A stretch of 64,000 bases of DNA from Guptibacillus algicola (GCF_020171805.1 NZ_JAIVAF010000003.1:1-64000); one strand, 5' to 3'; shown: positions 42,522-51,527, counted from the stretch's first letter. Notes: generated from the letters alone by a model not told the origin. A program made the numbers and translations.

Positions 42522-43663
42522 TGAAAGCACGACTGATATTGAATAAACGAATTAAGAGCGATGCTCGCTACAAGTATCGTGATCTTCAAACGGCAATCGA
42601 CTGGACCGTACTGCTGTATATCCTTATTCCTGCTGTCGCTATTTTCATAGCGATGTATACCTCATGGTGGAAAGAGGCTCCTGAATGGACTGCTAGCATA
42701 CCTGAAGAAATCTCGTTGATATTTCTGTACTTCTTTTCCACAGCATTATCATTTAGGACGTATGTAGAAGAAGCGGACCAAGTGTTTGTCATGCGGGATG
42801 AGCATGGGATGTTGAATTATAAAAAGTGGTATACGCTTTACTCACTTCTAAGAACGGTGATCTGGACGATAGTAGGTATCTGCATTTTGCTACCATTACT
42901 AGTTGTTGGATGGGGATGGAACGGTGAAGAAATAATAAAGCTCTGTCTCAACCTAATTTTAGTAAGTTTGAACGTGACGCTAGGAAAACACTTGATCAAA
43001 CTTATCATATCGTTTGTCTTGTTTAGGTTGATGACGATCGGGTTACTGAATGTAGTAGGGCTAGCTTTCATCTACATTGTAACTAATGAACTATACGGTA
43101 ATGCTCTTTATGTTTTCCTTCTATCGATCAGTTCGATCAGTCTCGTTCTCTTAATCCGTATTCGCATGACATTGAAGGGTACGTTCTTTCAAGACATCAT
43201 AATGGAAAGAGGGTACAAGCAGCATTTTACAAAGTTATTTCTCGGTCCGAGTGGGAGTGTGTCGACACCTCTCATTCAAAGAAGGAGACCGTTTCTTTTC
43301 AGAGGTACTCGACTTGTATTTAAGAAGAACGATCCGGTTTCGAGGATACTGGATCTATACGTGAAGTGGCTATTTCGCTCGTTTGATAAATTTCAATTTT
43401 ATCTCCAGGTTGTTGGATGGAGCCTCGTAGCAGTCATCATGCTTCCGCTCGTAATCAAACTCATCGTTTTAGGATTCTCGTTCTATGCACTTATAGGTCT
43501 CTCGCATGCTGACTGGAAAGAATTCAGTGATCACCAGTACATGAAGTTATTTCAATGGGAGGAAAGCGTTCGAAGTGATGCGGACATGAGAATATGGAAG
43601 ATTATCAGCTTGCCATGCTTTTTGTTGCTCTGTACTGTGACTGGTATAGCAATTTGGGTGTAG
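42518..43663 (+). CDS. ABC transporter permease, EcsB-like
   Basis: 381 residues with about eight hydrophobic helices and no soluble domain. The N-terminus has a charged DARYKYRDLQTAIDWTV segment before the first helix, as in EcsB. A middle cytoplasmic loop of about 60 residues (RPFLFRGTRLVFKKNDPVSRILDL) may contact the ATPase. It is translated together with the ATPase gene. The ecsC gene of the B. subtilis operon is missing. Export substrate unknown. Confidence 0.85.
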   Translation: MMKARLILNKRIKSDARYKYRDLQTAIDWTVLLYILIPAVAIFIAMYTSWWKEAPEWTASIPEEISLIFLYFFSTALSFRTYVEEADQVFVMRDEHGMLNYKKWYTLYSLLRTVIWTIVGICILLPLLVVGWGWNGEEIIKLCLNLILVSLNVTLGKHLIKLIISFVLFRLMTIGLLNVVGLAFIYIVTNELYGNALYVFLLSISSISLVLLIRIRMTLKGTFFQDIIMERGYKQHFTKLFLGPSGSVSTPLIQRRRPFLFRGTRLVFKKNDPVSRILDLYVKWLFRSFDKFQFYLQVVGWSLVAVIMLPLVIKLIVLGFSFYALIGLSHADWKEFSDHQYMKLFQWEESVRSDADMRIWKIISLPCFLLLCTVTGIAIWV

Positions 43664-43683
43664 TTGTTTTGAAGAAGAAAGGC

Positions 43684-43715
43684 AAAGGTTCCGGAGGTGC
43701 TCTTCGGAACCTTTT
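43684..43715. terminator. bidirectional terminator
   Basis: AAAGGTTCCG pairs with CGGAACCTTT around the loop at 43694-43704, followed by TTTTT. It separates the EcsB-like gene from the converging amine oxidase gene. Confidence 0.75.
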
Positions 43716-43747
43716 TCCGTTAGCGGGTACCAAGCATCAAATGCGAA

Positions 43748-45217
43748 TCAACAGCTTTCGTTCACTTCATACGCTGCTCGTATACCTGATTGGATCGCGC
43801 CTTCCATCCAGCCGTGGAAGGAGGAGGTGTGCTCTCCGGCGAAGTGGAGCTTTCCTTCTGGCTGCCTGATAATTTCACCGAGGTTTTCTTCTTGTCCTGG
43901 AGTGAAAAGGGTAAAGCATCCAGCGGAGTATGGGTTTTCAGTCCAGTTGAACGAGAGAGATGTTTTGTAGGCTGAGTAAACTTTACTGCCATAAATCTTT
44001 GCTAGATCTTTTAGGACCATTTGAATTCGTTCTTTCTCAGGCAAGCTTCCCCAAAGCACTGCGTCATTTCCCCAGCTATAGCTCGCTAATAAGACACCAG
44101 ATTCAGAAGACCCTATGTTATGGCTTGGTACATAACTAAAACGCGTAGGTAAATCGCTCAATGCGTTTCCAACGTCATCCTCTTCCCAGAACCGTCTACT
44201 AAATTCGATCCCGATCTTCACCGCAGGCACGTTGATCAATTCGCGAATGGCCTGCCATTTCTTGAACGATATCGAATCGTATGGATACACATCTATGAAT
44301 TGAAACACAGGAAACGGTACGGTTACGATCGCAGCATCACCGGAATAGGTGAAACGTTGGCCGTTCAACGGATTTTCTGCTTGAACAAGCACACCATTCT
44401 CGCTCTGAACAATCTTCTCGACTTTCCGATTGAGGTGAATATCTGATTGCAATTTACTCAGAAATGAATAGGGAAGACGGTCGTTGCCCCCTTTAATCTC
44501 ATAGAACTCGATTTCCTCACCGAAAATCGGATAGATTATGTCAGTCAAAATATCAGTAAAAGAAAAATTCGGAAACCCTTCGATTCCTAACATAACAGCA
44601 ATGCTTCTGATCGCATTGAGAGAAAGAGGACGTCCGAGGGGGTTTTCACTTAGGAATTCGCCCATCGAATAATCACCGTATTCCTTCACTAATGCTTCTT
44701 TTTCTTCATCCGAGCTATTCTCATAAAGGTCGATAAAAGGTTTTGTCGCTTCTAAAAAAAGCTCTGTAGCCGTTTTTCCTTTTTCGTCTTCATCCACTGG
44801 AAAGCCTAGAATATCTGGGTTTTCCTCATAATCTTTCCTTGTTGTAAGCACATTGTTTACAAAGATTAAATCGTTAGGTGAGGAGTTGAGGAACTTGTTA
44901 ATTGGAAGACCAAACTGCCGAATGTATTCGAGAACAAGTGCATGGTTGTTTGGGATTCTCATCGCACCGACATCCATGTATTTGTTCTTTGAAAAGGGCT
45001 TTCTGATCGTATACACTCTTCCGCCAATTCGATTGTTTCCTTCAAGAATCGTGACGTGATGACCAGCTCGTTTTAATAATGAAGCTGAGACTAATCCGGA
45101 CAAGCCGCCCCCAATAATGATGACCCTTCGCGTGGGACATGATTTCGGCAATCCGTTTCGAATAATCGCCACTAAGTCTTCTGGGTATTGCAATGAGGAG
45201 AACGCTTCTTCGACCAT
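43748..45217 (-). CDS. flavin monoamine oxidase / L-amino-acid oxidase-type enzyme
   Basis: 489 residues from ATG 45217 (AGGTG six bases upstream; a GTG at 45226 is possible). FAD motif VIIIGGGLSGLVSASLLKRAGHHVTILEGNNRIGGRV near residues 30-70 with the GGR signature. The C-terminus has GKLHFAGEHTSSFHGWMEGAIQSGIRAA, the flavin-binding end of the amine oxidase fold. No signal peptide. It oxidises an amine or amino acid and releases H2O2. Single-gene unit. Confidence 0.9.
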   Translation of the reverse strand: MVEEAFSSLQYPEDLVAIIRNGLPKSCPTRRVIIIGGGLSGLVSASLLKRAGHHVTILEGNNRIGGRVYTIRKPFSKNKYMDVGAMRIPNNHALVLEYIRQFGLPINKFLNSSPNDLIFVNNVLTTRKDYEENPDILGFPVDEDEKGKTATELFLEATKPFIDLYENSSDEEKEALVKEYGDYSMGEFLSENPLGRPLSLNAIRSIAVMLGIEGFPNFSFTDILTDIIYPIFGEEIEFYEIKGGNDRLPYSFLSKLQSDIHLNRKVEKIVQSENGVLVQAENPLNGQRFTYSGDAAIVTVPFPVFQFIDVYPYDSISFKKWQAIRELINVPAVKIGIEFSRRFWEEDDVGNALSDLPTRFSYVPSHNIGSSESGVLLASYSWGNDAVLWGSLPEKERIQMVLKDLAKIYGSKVYSAYKTSLSFNWTENPYSAGCFTLFTPGQEENLGEIIRQPEGKLHFAGEHTSSFHGWMEGAIQSGIRAAYEVNESC

Positions 45218-45339
45218 ACTACGCACCTACCTTCCCACCTATACCTATGTCAATAAGTGAACGGATATGAAGTCAGCTCTGCGTTTGTTCACGATTACGT
45301 AAATGGAAAATAGTAAATAAAAATGCTTTCTAAGAGTCG

Positions 45340-45395
45340 TTGACAGTGAGAATCATTCTCTGTATAATAATCTTTGCAAATGATACTCATTTTCA
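45340..45395 (+). promoter_or_regulatory. sigma-A promoter with two Fur boxes
   Basis: TTGACA (45340-45345), 17-base spacer, TATAAT (45363-45368), a consensus promoter. A 7-1-7 Fur site TGAGAATCATTCTCT (45347-45361) fills the spacer, and a second, TGATACTCATTTTCA (45381-45395), lies at about +8 to +22. The downstream lipoprotein should be repressed when iron is plentiful. Confidence 0.85.
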
Positions 45396-45424
45396 ATTAA
45401 CTTACATACAGGGGGAAACACACG

Positions 45425-46618
45425 ATGGTTTTAAAAAGTAAACTTACTTATCTACTATTAGTTTTTGTTCTTATTCTATCTGCATGTGGCCAGAACGAAG
45501 AAGGCGCATCTGAGGAAAACAGTAAAGAAGAAGAAACTACCCAGCAAGATTCTAACGATGGTTCATCAGCTGAAAAAGAAGGTGAAAATACGGCAGAAGA
45601 AGATGCTGATTTCGTAACTGCTTATAAAGAAGGAAAAGATGAGCTTGCAAAAGCAAGTGAAGGTGAAGAAGTTGACTACCAATCTGTGATTGACCTCTAC
45701 ACAAATGATCTACAACCACTCGTTGCAAAGAGAGATGAAAGCATTGACCAACAGATCACTACTGCTCTAGAAGCAGGTAAGAATGGTGAGATGGACGGAG
45801 CAGTCGTAAAGCAAATCTTTGATAAATTAACGCAAAAAGTTTTCTATCTAACTGTTAAACACGAGTTTAACGAGATCAACGAAAACTGGGGCAATACTGA
45901 AGAAGTTAACGCTGAAATCGAAGAAGCGAAAGAATACTATGCAGTTTTGAAAGAAACAGTTGAAAAGCGCGACGCAGCGTATGAAACAACAATGGTAGAC
46001 CAAATTGATGCAGGCTTTAGTGAAATCGAAAAAGCGGTTGAAAATGACGACCAGCTTGGCTTCCAACTTGGAAAACAACTTGTTGATAAAACATTGATGA
46101 AGACGTTCTACCTTGCTGCAGGAGCGATGCCAAACGGCTACGCAACAAAAGCGGCTGAAGCAGCGAAAGAAGATGTGAAAGAAGCGAAAGTACAGCAAGC
46201 TGAAGGTTGGGCATTCTATCAGTCGATCTCAAGCTACCTAAATGAGTATGCGAAAGAAGATGCTTCCATTATTGAAGAGAACTTCAATCTTGAAAACGAT
46301 GTGAAGAACCTTGACCCAGAAGCTGTAAACCATGCATTTGTACGCGGTTTTGCGAAGGTTGCTCTTCACGAGTATGAAGAAAGTGAAGAAAACTGGGGCG
46401 AAGATAAGTCTACGATCACTGCACTTGAAGGCGCATTGTTCATCGACTTAATCGCTAGCGACATCAAGAGCATGGAAGGCGAAGAAGCGTATACAACATT
46501 GAACGAACTCGCTCAATCTTACCTAGAAGCTGTGAAAGCTGATGAAAAAGAACAAGCGATGGAAGATCTGAAGAAACTTGAAGAGCGTTTGAACACAATT
46601 ATCGAAAACGCACAATAA
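45425..46618 (+). CDS. Fur-controlled lipoprotein with repeated HE(F/Y)xExxENWG motif
   Basis: 397 residues. Signal peptide with lipobox LSAC (Cys21), then an acidic linker of about 45 residues, then a helical domain. HEFNEINENWG and HEYEESEENWG occur about 175 residues apart in similar contexts (KVFYLTVK before the first, AFVRGFAKVAL before the second). A related LMKTFYLAAGAMPNG segment also occurs, so the domain looks internally duplicated. The acidic residues and His could bind metal. It recalls imelysin/FTR1-associated periplasmic domains, but I cannot name a family. No transporter gene is adjacent. Confidence 0.75.
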   Translation: MVLKSKLTYLLLVFVLILSACGQNEEGASEENSKEEETTQQDSNDGSSAEKEGENTAEEDADFVTAYKEGKDELAKASEGEEVDYQSVIDLYTNDLQPLVAKRDESIDQQITTALEAGKNGEMDGAVVKQIFDKLTQKVFYLTVKHEFNEINENWGNTEEVNAEIEEAKEYYAVLKETVEKRDAAYETTMVDQIDAGFSEIEKAVENDDQLGFQLGKQLVDKTLMKTFYLAAGAMPNGYATKAAEAAKEDVKEAKVQQAEGWAFYQSISSYLNEYAKEDASIIEENFNLENDVKNLDPEAVNHAFVRGFAKVALHEYEESEENWGEDKSTITALEGALFIDLIASDIKSMEGEEAYTTLNELAQSYLEAVKADEKEQAMEDLKKLEERLNTIIENAQ

Positions 46619-46627
46619 TTGCGATGA

Positions 46628-46657
46628 AACCTTGTCCCTCGTGGGCAAGGTTTTTTT
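46628..46657 (+). terminator. terminator after the lipoprotein gene
   Basis: AACCTTG(T)CCC pairs with GGGCAAGGTT (one bulge), followed by seven Ts. Confidence 0.8.
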
Positions 46658-46776
46658 CTGTTGATTAGAGGAGTCCAAGTTTCAGTGAAAGAATGATGAA
46701 TAGAATAGTAGAAAAAGTTTCTTTACCCATATCTTTTATGAACGTTTATCCGTTATAGAGGTGAGAGGATAAAGGA

Positions 46777-47442
46777 GTGATGAAGGTGGAAAAAAGATTT
46801 ACTTCAATGAACCATGAAGGTATTTCTACAGATGAGCGGCTTGAAATCTTGTTGCCGAAGCTCTATTCTTACTGCATGTTTCTCACAAAAGACAGGTGGC
46901 TTGGTGAGGACCTCGCACATGACGCTGTGGTAAAAGCGTATAAGAACTATGAGGAAAGCAAGCTTACCTCGGCCCTTTTAAAGAAAATCGCCTACCATTC
47001 TTGGATCGACCATGTGCGAAGGAACGAGAAGGAATCTCTCGTGACAGGTGAAGGCATAAGTAGCTTAACACGTGATGAAATCGAGTGTGATGAAGACTTG
47101 GTTGAGAAGTTAGTCGGAGCATTGACTTCAAAACAGCTCATGACATTCGTGTTAAAAGAAGCGTTTCAATATAAAATCTCAGAGATCGCTCAAATGTTAG
47201 AGATGTCAGAAACAGGAGTGAAAGCCCTATTGAATCGCGCCCGATCAAGAGTGCGGAGCATGTCCACTTCATCAGAGTCTAACCCCCTTGAGGTTGATGT
47301 GGTCCTGTACCGGTCCCTTGTTAGAGCGATTGCAATTCAAGATCCAACAGGACTGATCACCTTGATACCAACACTCATACCAAAAGCGATAACACCGTCT
47401 CGTCCATCCACACCTTCTATGATCCTCTTATCAGCAGCATAG
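46777..47442 (+). CDS. ECF-type RNA polymerase sigma factor
   Basis: 221 residues. Region 2 is near residues 25-90 (LLPKLYSYCMFLTKDRWLGEDLAHDAVVKAYKNYEES, then IAYHSWIDHVRRN). Region 4 is near 110-165 (KQLMTFVLKEAFQYKISEIAQMLEMSETGVKALLNRARSRVR). A C-terminal extension of about 55 residues, rich in Pro, Thr and Ile, is unusual for the class. No anti-sigma gene follows; a ClpP paralogue starts 15 bases after the stop. The GTG/ATG start region has GGAG sites upstream. Confidence 0.85.
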   Translation: MMKVEKRFTSMNHEGISTDERLEILLPKLYSYCMFLTKDRWLGEDLAHDAVVKAYKNYEESKLTSALLKKIAYHSWIDHVRRNEKESLVTGEGISSLTRDEIECDEDLVEKLVGALTSKQLMTFVLKEAFQYKISEIAQMLEMSETGVKALLNRARSRVRSMSTSSESNPLEVDVVLYRSLVRAIAIQDPTGLITLIPTLIPKAITPSRPSTPSMILLSAA

Positions 47443-47457
47443 TGAAGGAGGAGTACC

Positions 47458-48039
47458 ATGAATACGATACCGTACGTTGTGGAACAAACGGGGAGAGGTG
47501 AGCGGTCGTATGACATCTATTCGCGTTTGCTTAAAGACCGCATCATCATGGTGAGTGAGGAAATTAACGACCATATGGCCAACAGCATCGTGGCGCAGCT
47601 ATTATTTCTAGCAGCAGAAGATGCTGAGAAAGATATTTCGTTGTATATCAACAGTCCAGGTGGTTCAACGTCAGCAGGGTTCTCTATTCTTGATACGATG
47701 CAATTTATCAAACCAGATGTCCAGACGATCTGTACTGGAATTGCGGCATCTTTTGGAGCGATGCTGTTACTTTCCGGAGCAAAAGGAAAACGATTTGCTC
47801 TACCGAATAGTGAGGTGATGATTCATCAACCGTTAGGGGGAGCGAAGGGGCAAGCGACAGATCTAGAGATATCCGCAAAACGAATCATCAAACTCCGAAA
47901 GCATATCAATGAAATCATCTCTGAACGAACTGGTCAGCCTTTCAAGAAAGTCAGTCAGGACACGGACCGCGACTATTTCATGAGTGCGCAAGAAGCAAAA
48001 GAGTATGGGATTGTAGATGAGATATTAAAGAAAAAATAA
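47458..48039 (+). CDS. clpP: ClpP-type protease subunit, paralogue
   Basis: 193 residues, close to canonical ClpP. The catalytic triad is Ser98 ([10 protein letters not shown]), His123 (MIHQPLGG) and Asp172 (DTDRDYF). The N-terminal [29 protein letters not shown] loop that engages Clp ATPases is kept. Substitutions such as SFG for SMG and STSAGFS for SITAGMA mark it as a second, specialised copy; the housekeeping clpP is expected elsewhere. Co-transcription with the sigma gene suggests a stress-induced ClpP ring. AAGGAGGAG precedes ATG. Confidence 0.92.
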   Translation: MNTIPYVVEQTGRGERSYDIYSRLLKDRIIMVSEEINDHMANSIVAQLLFLAAEDAEKDISLYINSPGGSTSAGFSILDTMQFIKPDVQTICTGIAASFGAMLLLSGAKGKRFALPNSEVMIHQPLGGAKGQATDLEISAKRIIKLRKHINEIISERTGQPFKKVSQDTDRDYFMSAQEAKEYGIVDEILKKK

Positions 48040-48157
48040 GAATGTGTATGACAACAGTTTTGCGCTGTTGTCTTTTTGCGGTAAAAAAATAAAGTATCGT
48101 GCCGAATAAAAACAGATAGGTATGGATGTGAATCAGGCCGAATAATATGGGTAAGTC

Positions 48158-48628
48158 TTGAATTACACAAGGTGCGTAGTCCAGGCTTACCAATACAGTT
48201 TCACGAAGGGGTTGGAAACGATATATTGGATCTTGTATGCTCTCATCCTACTGTCCCTTTTACTGTTTGCTCCTGTTGAATTTGCGTTTATCTTCATGAT
48301 CGGTGGGTTTTTTGTTATCCGCCATCTACCGCGGAAAGCACCTGCTACTCAGAATGTTGCTGCTACGCATGAACGTGTTACGCCAACAAAACAAAAGCAC
48401 TCTAAACTGGATGTCGATTTTGACGACGATGATGACGAAGAATATGAGCCTGGTATTCTAACGAAAGAGTATGATGATGACCATTATCGTGCGCTGCAAG
48501 AAACAGAAATTTTTGAACGTAATCAAGAGGAAGAGCGACTTCATGAGGCAGAGCATTATGAACAGGATGAGCCTTCTCAAGAAGTGGAAGAGGACGACAG
48601 AAGCAATGACGATAACGATGATCGATAA
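48158..48628 (+). CDS. membrane-anchored acidic protein, unknown
   Basis: Up to 156 residues from TTG 48158; the ribosome site is weak and the start uncertain. Two helices (about 21-38 and 41-55), then a basic patch and a very acidic tail (DVDFDDDDDEEYEPG, ending EVEEDDRSNDDNDDR). The polyacidic tail could bind Ca2+ or other cations. It faces a CaCA cation exporter gene across a shared terminator, which may be coincidence. No family recognised. Confidence 0.55.
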   Translation: MNYTRCVVQAYQYSFTKGLETIYWILYALILLSLLLFAPVEFAFIFMIGGFFVIRHLPRKAPATQNVAATHERVTPTKQKHSKLDVDFDDDDDEEYEPGILTKEYDDDHYRALQETEIFERNQEEERLHEAEHYEQDEPSQEVEEDDRSNDDNDDR

Positions 48629-48631
48629 ATG

Positions 48632-48664
48632 AAAAAGCGTGCTGACAATGTGTCAGCACGCTTT
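48632..48664. terminator. bidirectional terminator
   Basis: A 15-bp perfect stem (48632-48646 with 48650-48664), loop ATG. It serves both converging genes. Confidence 0.85.
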
Positions 48665-48667
48665 TAG

Positions 48668-49627
48668 TTAGAACAATACATACGAAACAACAAGATACAA
48701 AAGTGCCATGACGAGGGATGGTGCTGCATAGCGCCATTGATTGAGCGCATTTGCCGGACGCACTAATAAATAGAGGATCACGATGGTCATGACAAGCCCA
48801 AGTCCTGCTATGAAGATGTTTGAGGCATCGAGAGCAGCAAGAATTGGTCCTTTTCGGTAAAGAATGTCTGTTAAGGCGAGCAGCTGGATATTGAATAGAT
48901 TGCTCCCAAGTATAGAACCGATCGCCATGTTGTAGTTTGCTAGTTTAAAAGCAGCAAGAACCGTCACAAGCTCTGGTAAAGAAGTAGATGCTGCGATAAG
49001 GAAACTTCCTACAAAACTTGCGTTCATCCCTGTTGCTACTGCAAGCCGGTCACCAGTGATCGATAATAGACTACCAGAAAGGAATACGACGATGGCCGCT
49101 ATGATAAACCCAATCACCGCTGTTCGAAGAGAGAAGTCTTTCGTAGGTGCTTCTTCTTGTTCTTCACCATCACTTGAAATGTACTTCATACTGAATACAT
49201 ATACGAGAACAACGAGAATCAATTCGATTCCGACACCAAAGATCGAAATGGAGCCTGGAATTAGGAATGACGCAATGATAATGATGAAGAAGAGTAAGCC
49301 AATGAGCGCGGACGGCACATTCGCTTTTGTATCGATCTGTTGATACAACCTTCTTCGTCTGTAGATCAAATCAACCACAGCCAAGATCAAAAGGTTAAAC
49401 CCGTTACTTCCTAACATGTTTCCAACTGCGATGTCAGGATTGTCGATATAGACGGCAGTTAAGCTCGTTGTTAGTTCCGGTAGCGAGGTTGCTCCTGCAA
49501 TTAAGAATGTTCCAACGGCTGCACCGCTTAAAGAAGATTTCTTACTGATGACATCACCGAATTGATTTAGATAGATAGCGGCTGCTACAACTACTGCTGC
49601 TGCGAGTAAAAAAACTAGAATAAGCAT
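48668..49627 (-). CDS. CaCA-family cation antiporter under Mn2+ riboswitch, probable Mn2+ exporter
   Basis: 319 residues from ATG 49627 (AAGGAG five bases upstream). Two inverted Na_Ca_ex repeats carry the alpha motifs GTFLIAGATSLPELTTSLTA (near residue 38) and GSFLIAASTSLPELVTVLAAF, each followed by GN/GSxLGSNxFN. It resembles YrbG-type calcium/sodium antiporters. Because the gene is preceded by a yybP-ykoY Mn2+ riboswitch (49679-49777), it probably exports Mn2+, perhaps with Ca2+. A polar insert (SSDGEEQEEAPTKDF) lies in the central loop. Confidence 0.9.
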   Translation of the reverse strand: MLILVFLLAAAVVVAAAIYLNQFGDVISKKSSLSGAAVGTFLIAGATSLPELTTSLTAVYIDNPDIAVGNMLGSNGFNLLILAVVDLIYRRRRLYQQIDTKANVPSALIGLLFFIIIIASFLIPGSISIFGVGIELILVVLVYVFSMKYISSDGEEQEEAPTKDFSLRTAVIGFIIAAIVVFLSGSLLSITGDRLAVATGMNASFVGSFLIAASTSLPELVTVLAAFKLANYNMAIGSILGSNLFNIQLLALTDILYRKGPILAALDASNIFIAGLGLVMTIVILYLLVRPANALNQWRYAAPSLVMALLYLVVSYVLF

Positions 49628-49651
49628 GTTAACTCCTTCCTGCCAGTGCAT

Positions 49652-49692
49652 ACAAAAAGACCCTGGCACAGTAAATTGTACCAAGGTCTTGC
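49652..49692 (-). terminator. riboswitch expression-platform terminator
   Basis: On the minus strand GACCTTGGTAC pairs with GTGCCAGGGTC, followed by TTTTT. The 5' arm overlaps the 3' strand of the riboswitch (CGCAAGACCTTG). Ligand-bound aptamer should hold that strand and let the polymerase pass. Confidence 0.8.
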
Positions 49693-49777
49693 GTACTAAA
49701 CGTTTAGCGTGATGGACCAGGTATCGAAATACCGTAATGGTGATCCACCAACCGTATCGGCCGCTACTCCCCTTGTT
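49679..49777 (-). ncRNA. yybP-ykoY manganese riboswitch
   Basis: The minus strand reads AAGGGGAGTAGC at the 5' side (about 49777-49764) and CGCAAGACCTTGG at the 3' side (about 49692-49681), the conserved pairing and loop sequences of the yybP-ykoY class. In between are two arms, including GGTATTTCGATACC. Members of this class bind Mn2+ and turn on Mn2+ exporters. Its terminator and the CaCA gene follow directly. Confidence 0.85.
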
Positions 49778-49828
49778 AAAACAAATATAGCTTGGATGGG
49801 TGTGGAAGTCAATTAATTGGGGTCAGGT

Positions 49829-49854
49829 ACGTTCCAGGTACGTACCTGGAACGT
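49829..49854. repeat. 26-bp perfect palindrome of the dispersed repeat family
   Basis: Half-site ACGTTCCAGGTAC is followed directly by its reverse complement; one more base pair on each side also matches. A GGGGTCAG lead-in matches the related element at 53517-53563. It lies just after the stop of the EmrE-type transporter gene. Confidence 0.75.
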
Positions 49855-49856
49855 AA

Positions 49857-50831
49857 TCAATGCGCTTTCGAAGTTCTCGTTACAGCAATCGTGTTCATCT
49901 TCTTCATATTTAAAGTGTGTACGATGATACCTACTATAATAAACATAACCCCTACGAGTGCTACTCCAGATGGCAATGGACTTGCTAAGAGGGCTGTTTC
50001 ACCAGCTATTACAAATAGAATTTGTGTAGACTGTGTTGCTTCGACTGTCGCGAGTTTCCCCTGATGGTGTTTCACGCGATTCGTTGCAATGAAGAATAGT
50101 GTCGTCGCGATAACGCCCGAGCAGATGGCAACGATTAACGATTGCGTAACCTGGCTCGTACTTGGGAGGCCAACTTCTACTATCGCAACACCACTAATAA
50201 TGACCCAAAATGGTAGACTAGCAATCGTCATGCCTAGTATTCTCTGAAATGTATCGAGCTTTCCTTTACATAGCTCCATCATTTTTCGGTTTCCAAGTGG
50301 ATACGCAAATGCAGCTAGTATGACAGGACCTATACCGATGATGATCTCGACGATCGTTAAGTCACTTGCTTTTTGTTGTTGGATCAACAGAACGCCAATT
50401 AAAATGATCAACGAGATTGCGAGAGATTTCATTTGGATACGGTGGCGTCGTTTTACGATTCCGTTGGAGGTTTTTTCTACTTTGAAAAATAATGGGGCGA
50501 CCAGTAGCCCGCCAACGATCGTGAATTGCCATGTACCGGCCACTAACCAGCCTGGTCCATACGTTGCTGCGTATGTTAAAGGTGCGTAGAATAAAACGAA
50601 TCCAACGAAACTCCACGTGAGCCAACGTAGTGGTTCTTTTTTTAGTTCAACGAAAACTTGTTTTATATTCCTTCTCATCAGTACAATAAGAAGTAGGAAC
50701 GGAAGCATGAAGAGAAATCGTAAGGAAGAGCTCCACATCCAACTTCCACCTGCGAGTTCCATCGAGCGGTTTAAAATGAAGGTTACGGCAAAAAACATAG
50801 ATGATAGAATACCGAGGGCTATCTCTTTCAA
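49857..50831 (-). CDS. DMT-type multidrug exporter (EmrE/putative multidrug resistance family)
   Basis: 324 residues from TTG 50831, where the frame begins the familiar KEIALGILSSMFFAVTFILNRSMELAGGSWMWSSSLRF; an ATG at 50900 would add an unlikely polar extension. Ten helices. The sequence is close to the Bacillus multidrug resistance efflux transporter family. It is divergent from an XRE-cupin regulator at 50931, with about 100 AT-rich bases between, which suggests local control. Confidence 0.85.
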   Translation of the reverse strand: MKEIALGILSSMFFAVTFILNRSMELAGGSWMWSSSLRFLFMLPFLLLIVLMRRNIKQVFVELKKEPLRWLTWSFVGFVLFYAPLTYAATYGPGWLVAGTWQFTIVGGLLVAPLFFKVEKTSNGIVKRRHRIQMKSLAISLIILIGVLLIQQQKASDLTIVEIIIGIGPVILAAFAYPLGNRKMMELCKGKLDTFQRILGMTIASLPFWVIISGVAIVEVGLPSTSQVTQSLIVAICSGVIATTLFFIATNRVKHHQGKLATVEATQSTQILFVIAGETALLASPLPSGVALVGVMFIIVGIIVHTLNMKKMNTIAVTRTSKAH

Positions 50832-50930
50832 ATAAATCGCTCTTTTCTGTATAGTATAGTAATTGTTATGTATATTATAATATATTATTTGTTGGTGCAT
50901 GTAAAAATATTTTCATTGTGAGGTTACGAT

Positions 50931-51512
50931 ATGAACGAACAGAACACTTGGGGAGATCCGGAGAAGTTATCAAAACAGGTTGGGGCAACGCTGCGATCGA
51001 TAAGAAAGGAAAGAAAGCTTTCTTTAATTGATCTCGCGGAATTAACCGATGTAAGTAATTTAACGTTGGGGAAGATCGAAAGAGGAGAAGCGAATCCATC
51101 CTTAACGATTATATGGAAGATTGCGAATGGGCTCGCCATACCAATATCTTCATTGCTCGTTGAGAAACAGGATGTTGTAATTTCTAAGAAAAATGAGGGG
51201 CAAAAAGTATTGAGTGCAGATGAGTCTCTCGTCCTTGAACCAATGTTTAATATGAAAGGATATGGCTCATTAGAAACGCATCGAGCTTTTTTGGAACCGA
51301 AAAGCGAATATAAAGCAGATGCTCACCAACCTGGCGTCATCGAGTACATCACAGTGATGGAAGGTCGCGTAAATATCAGGGTTCAGGATGACATTTATGA
51401 ACTAGATGAGTACGATTCGATCAAATTTCACGCTGATAAAGAGCATGGCTATATCAACCCTCAATCAACAGGTGCTGTTCTACATTTTGTCATGATTTAT
51501 ACACAGTCCTAA
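50931..51512 (+). CDS. XRE-family regulator with C-terminal cupin domain
   Basis: 193 residues. The helix-turn-helix is at about 14-70 (VGATLRSIRKERKLSLIDLAELTDVSNLTLGKIERGEANPSLTIIWKIANG) and the cupin at about 110-190 (GVIEYITVMEGRVNIRVQDDIYELDEYDSIKFHADKEHGYIN). It belongs to the SutR/PuuR-like group that binds a small molecule in the cupin. It is divergent from the DMT exporter, its likely target. GTGAGG precedes ATG. Confidence 0.9.
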   Translation: MNEQNTWGDPEKLSKQVGATLRSIRKERKLSLIDLAELTDVSNLTLGKIERGEANPSLTIIWKIANGLAIPISSLLVEKQDVVISKKNEGQKVLSADESLVLEPMFNMKGYGSLETHRAFLEPKSEYKADAHQPGVIEYITVMEGRVNIRVQDDIYELDEYDSIKFHADKEHGYINPQSTGAVLHFVMIYTQS

Positions 51513-51527
51513 TCCAAGTAATAAGAC

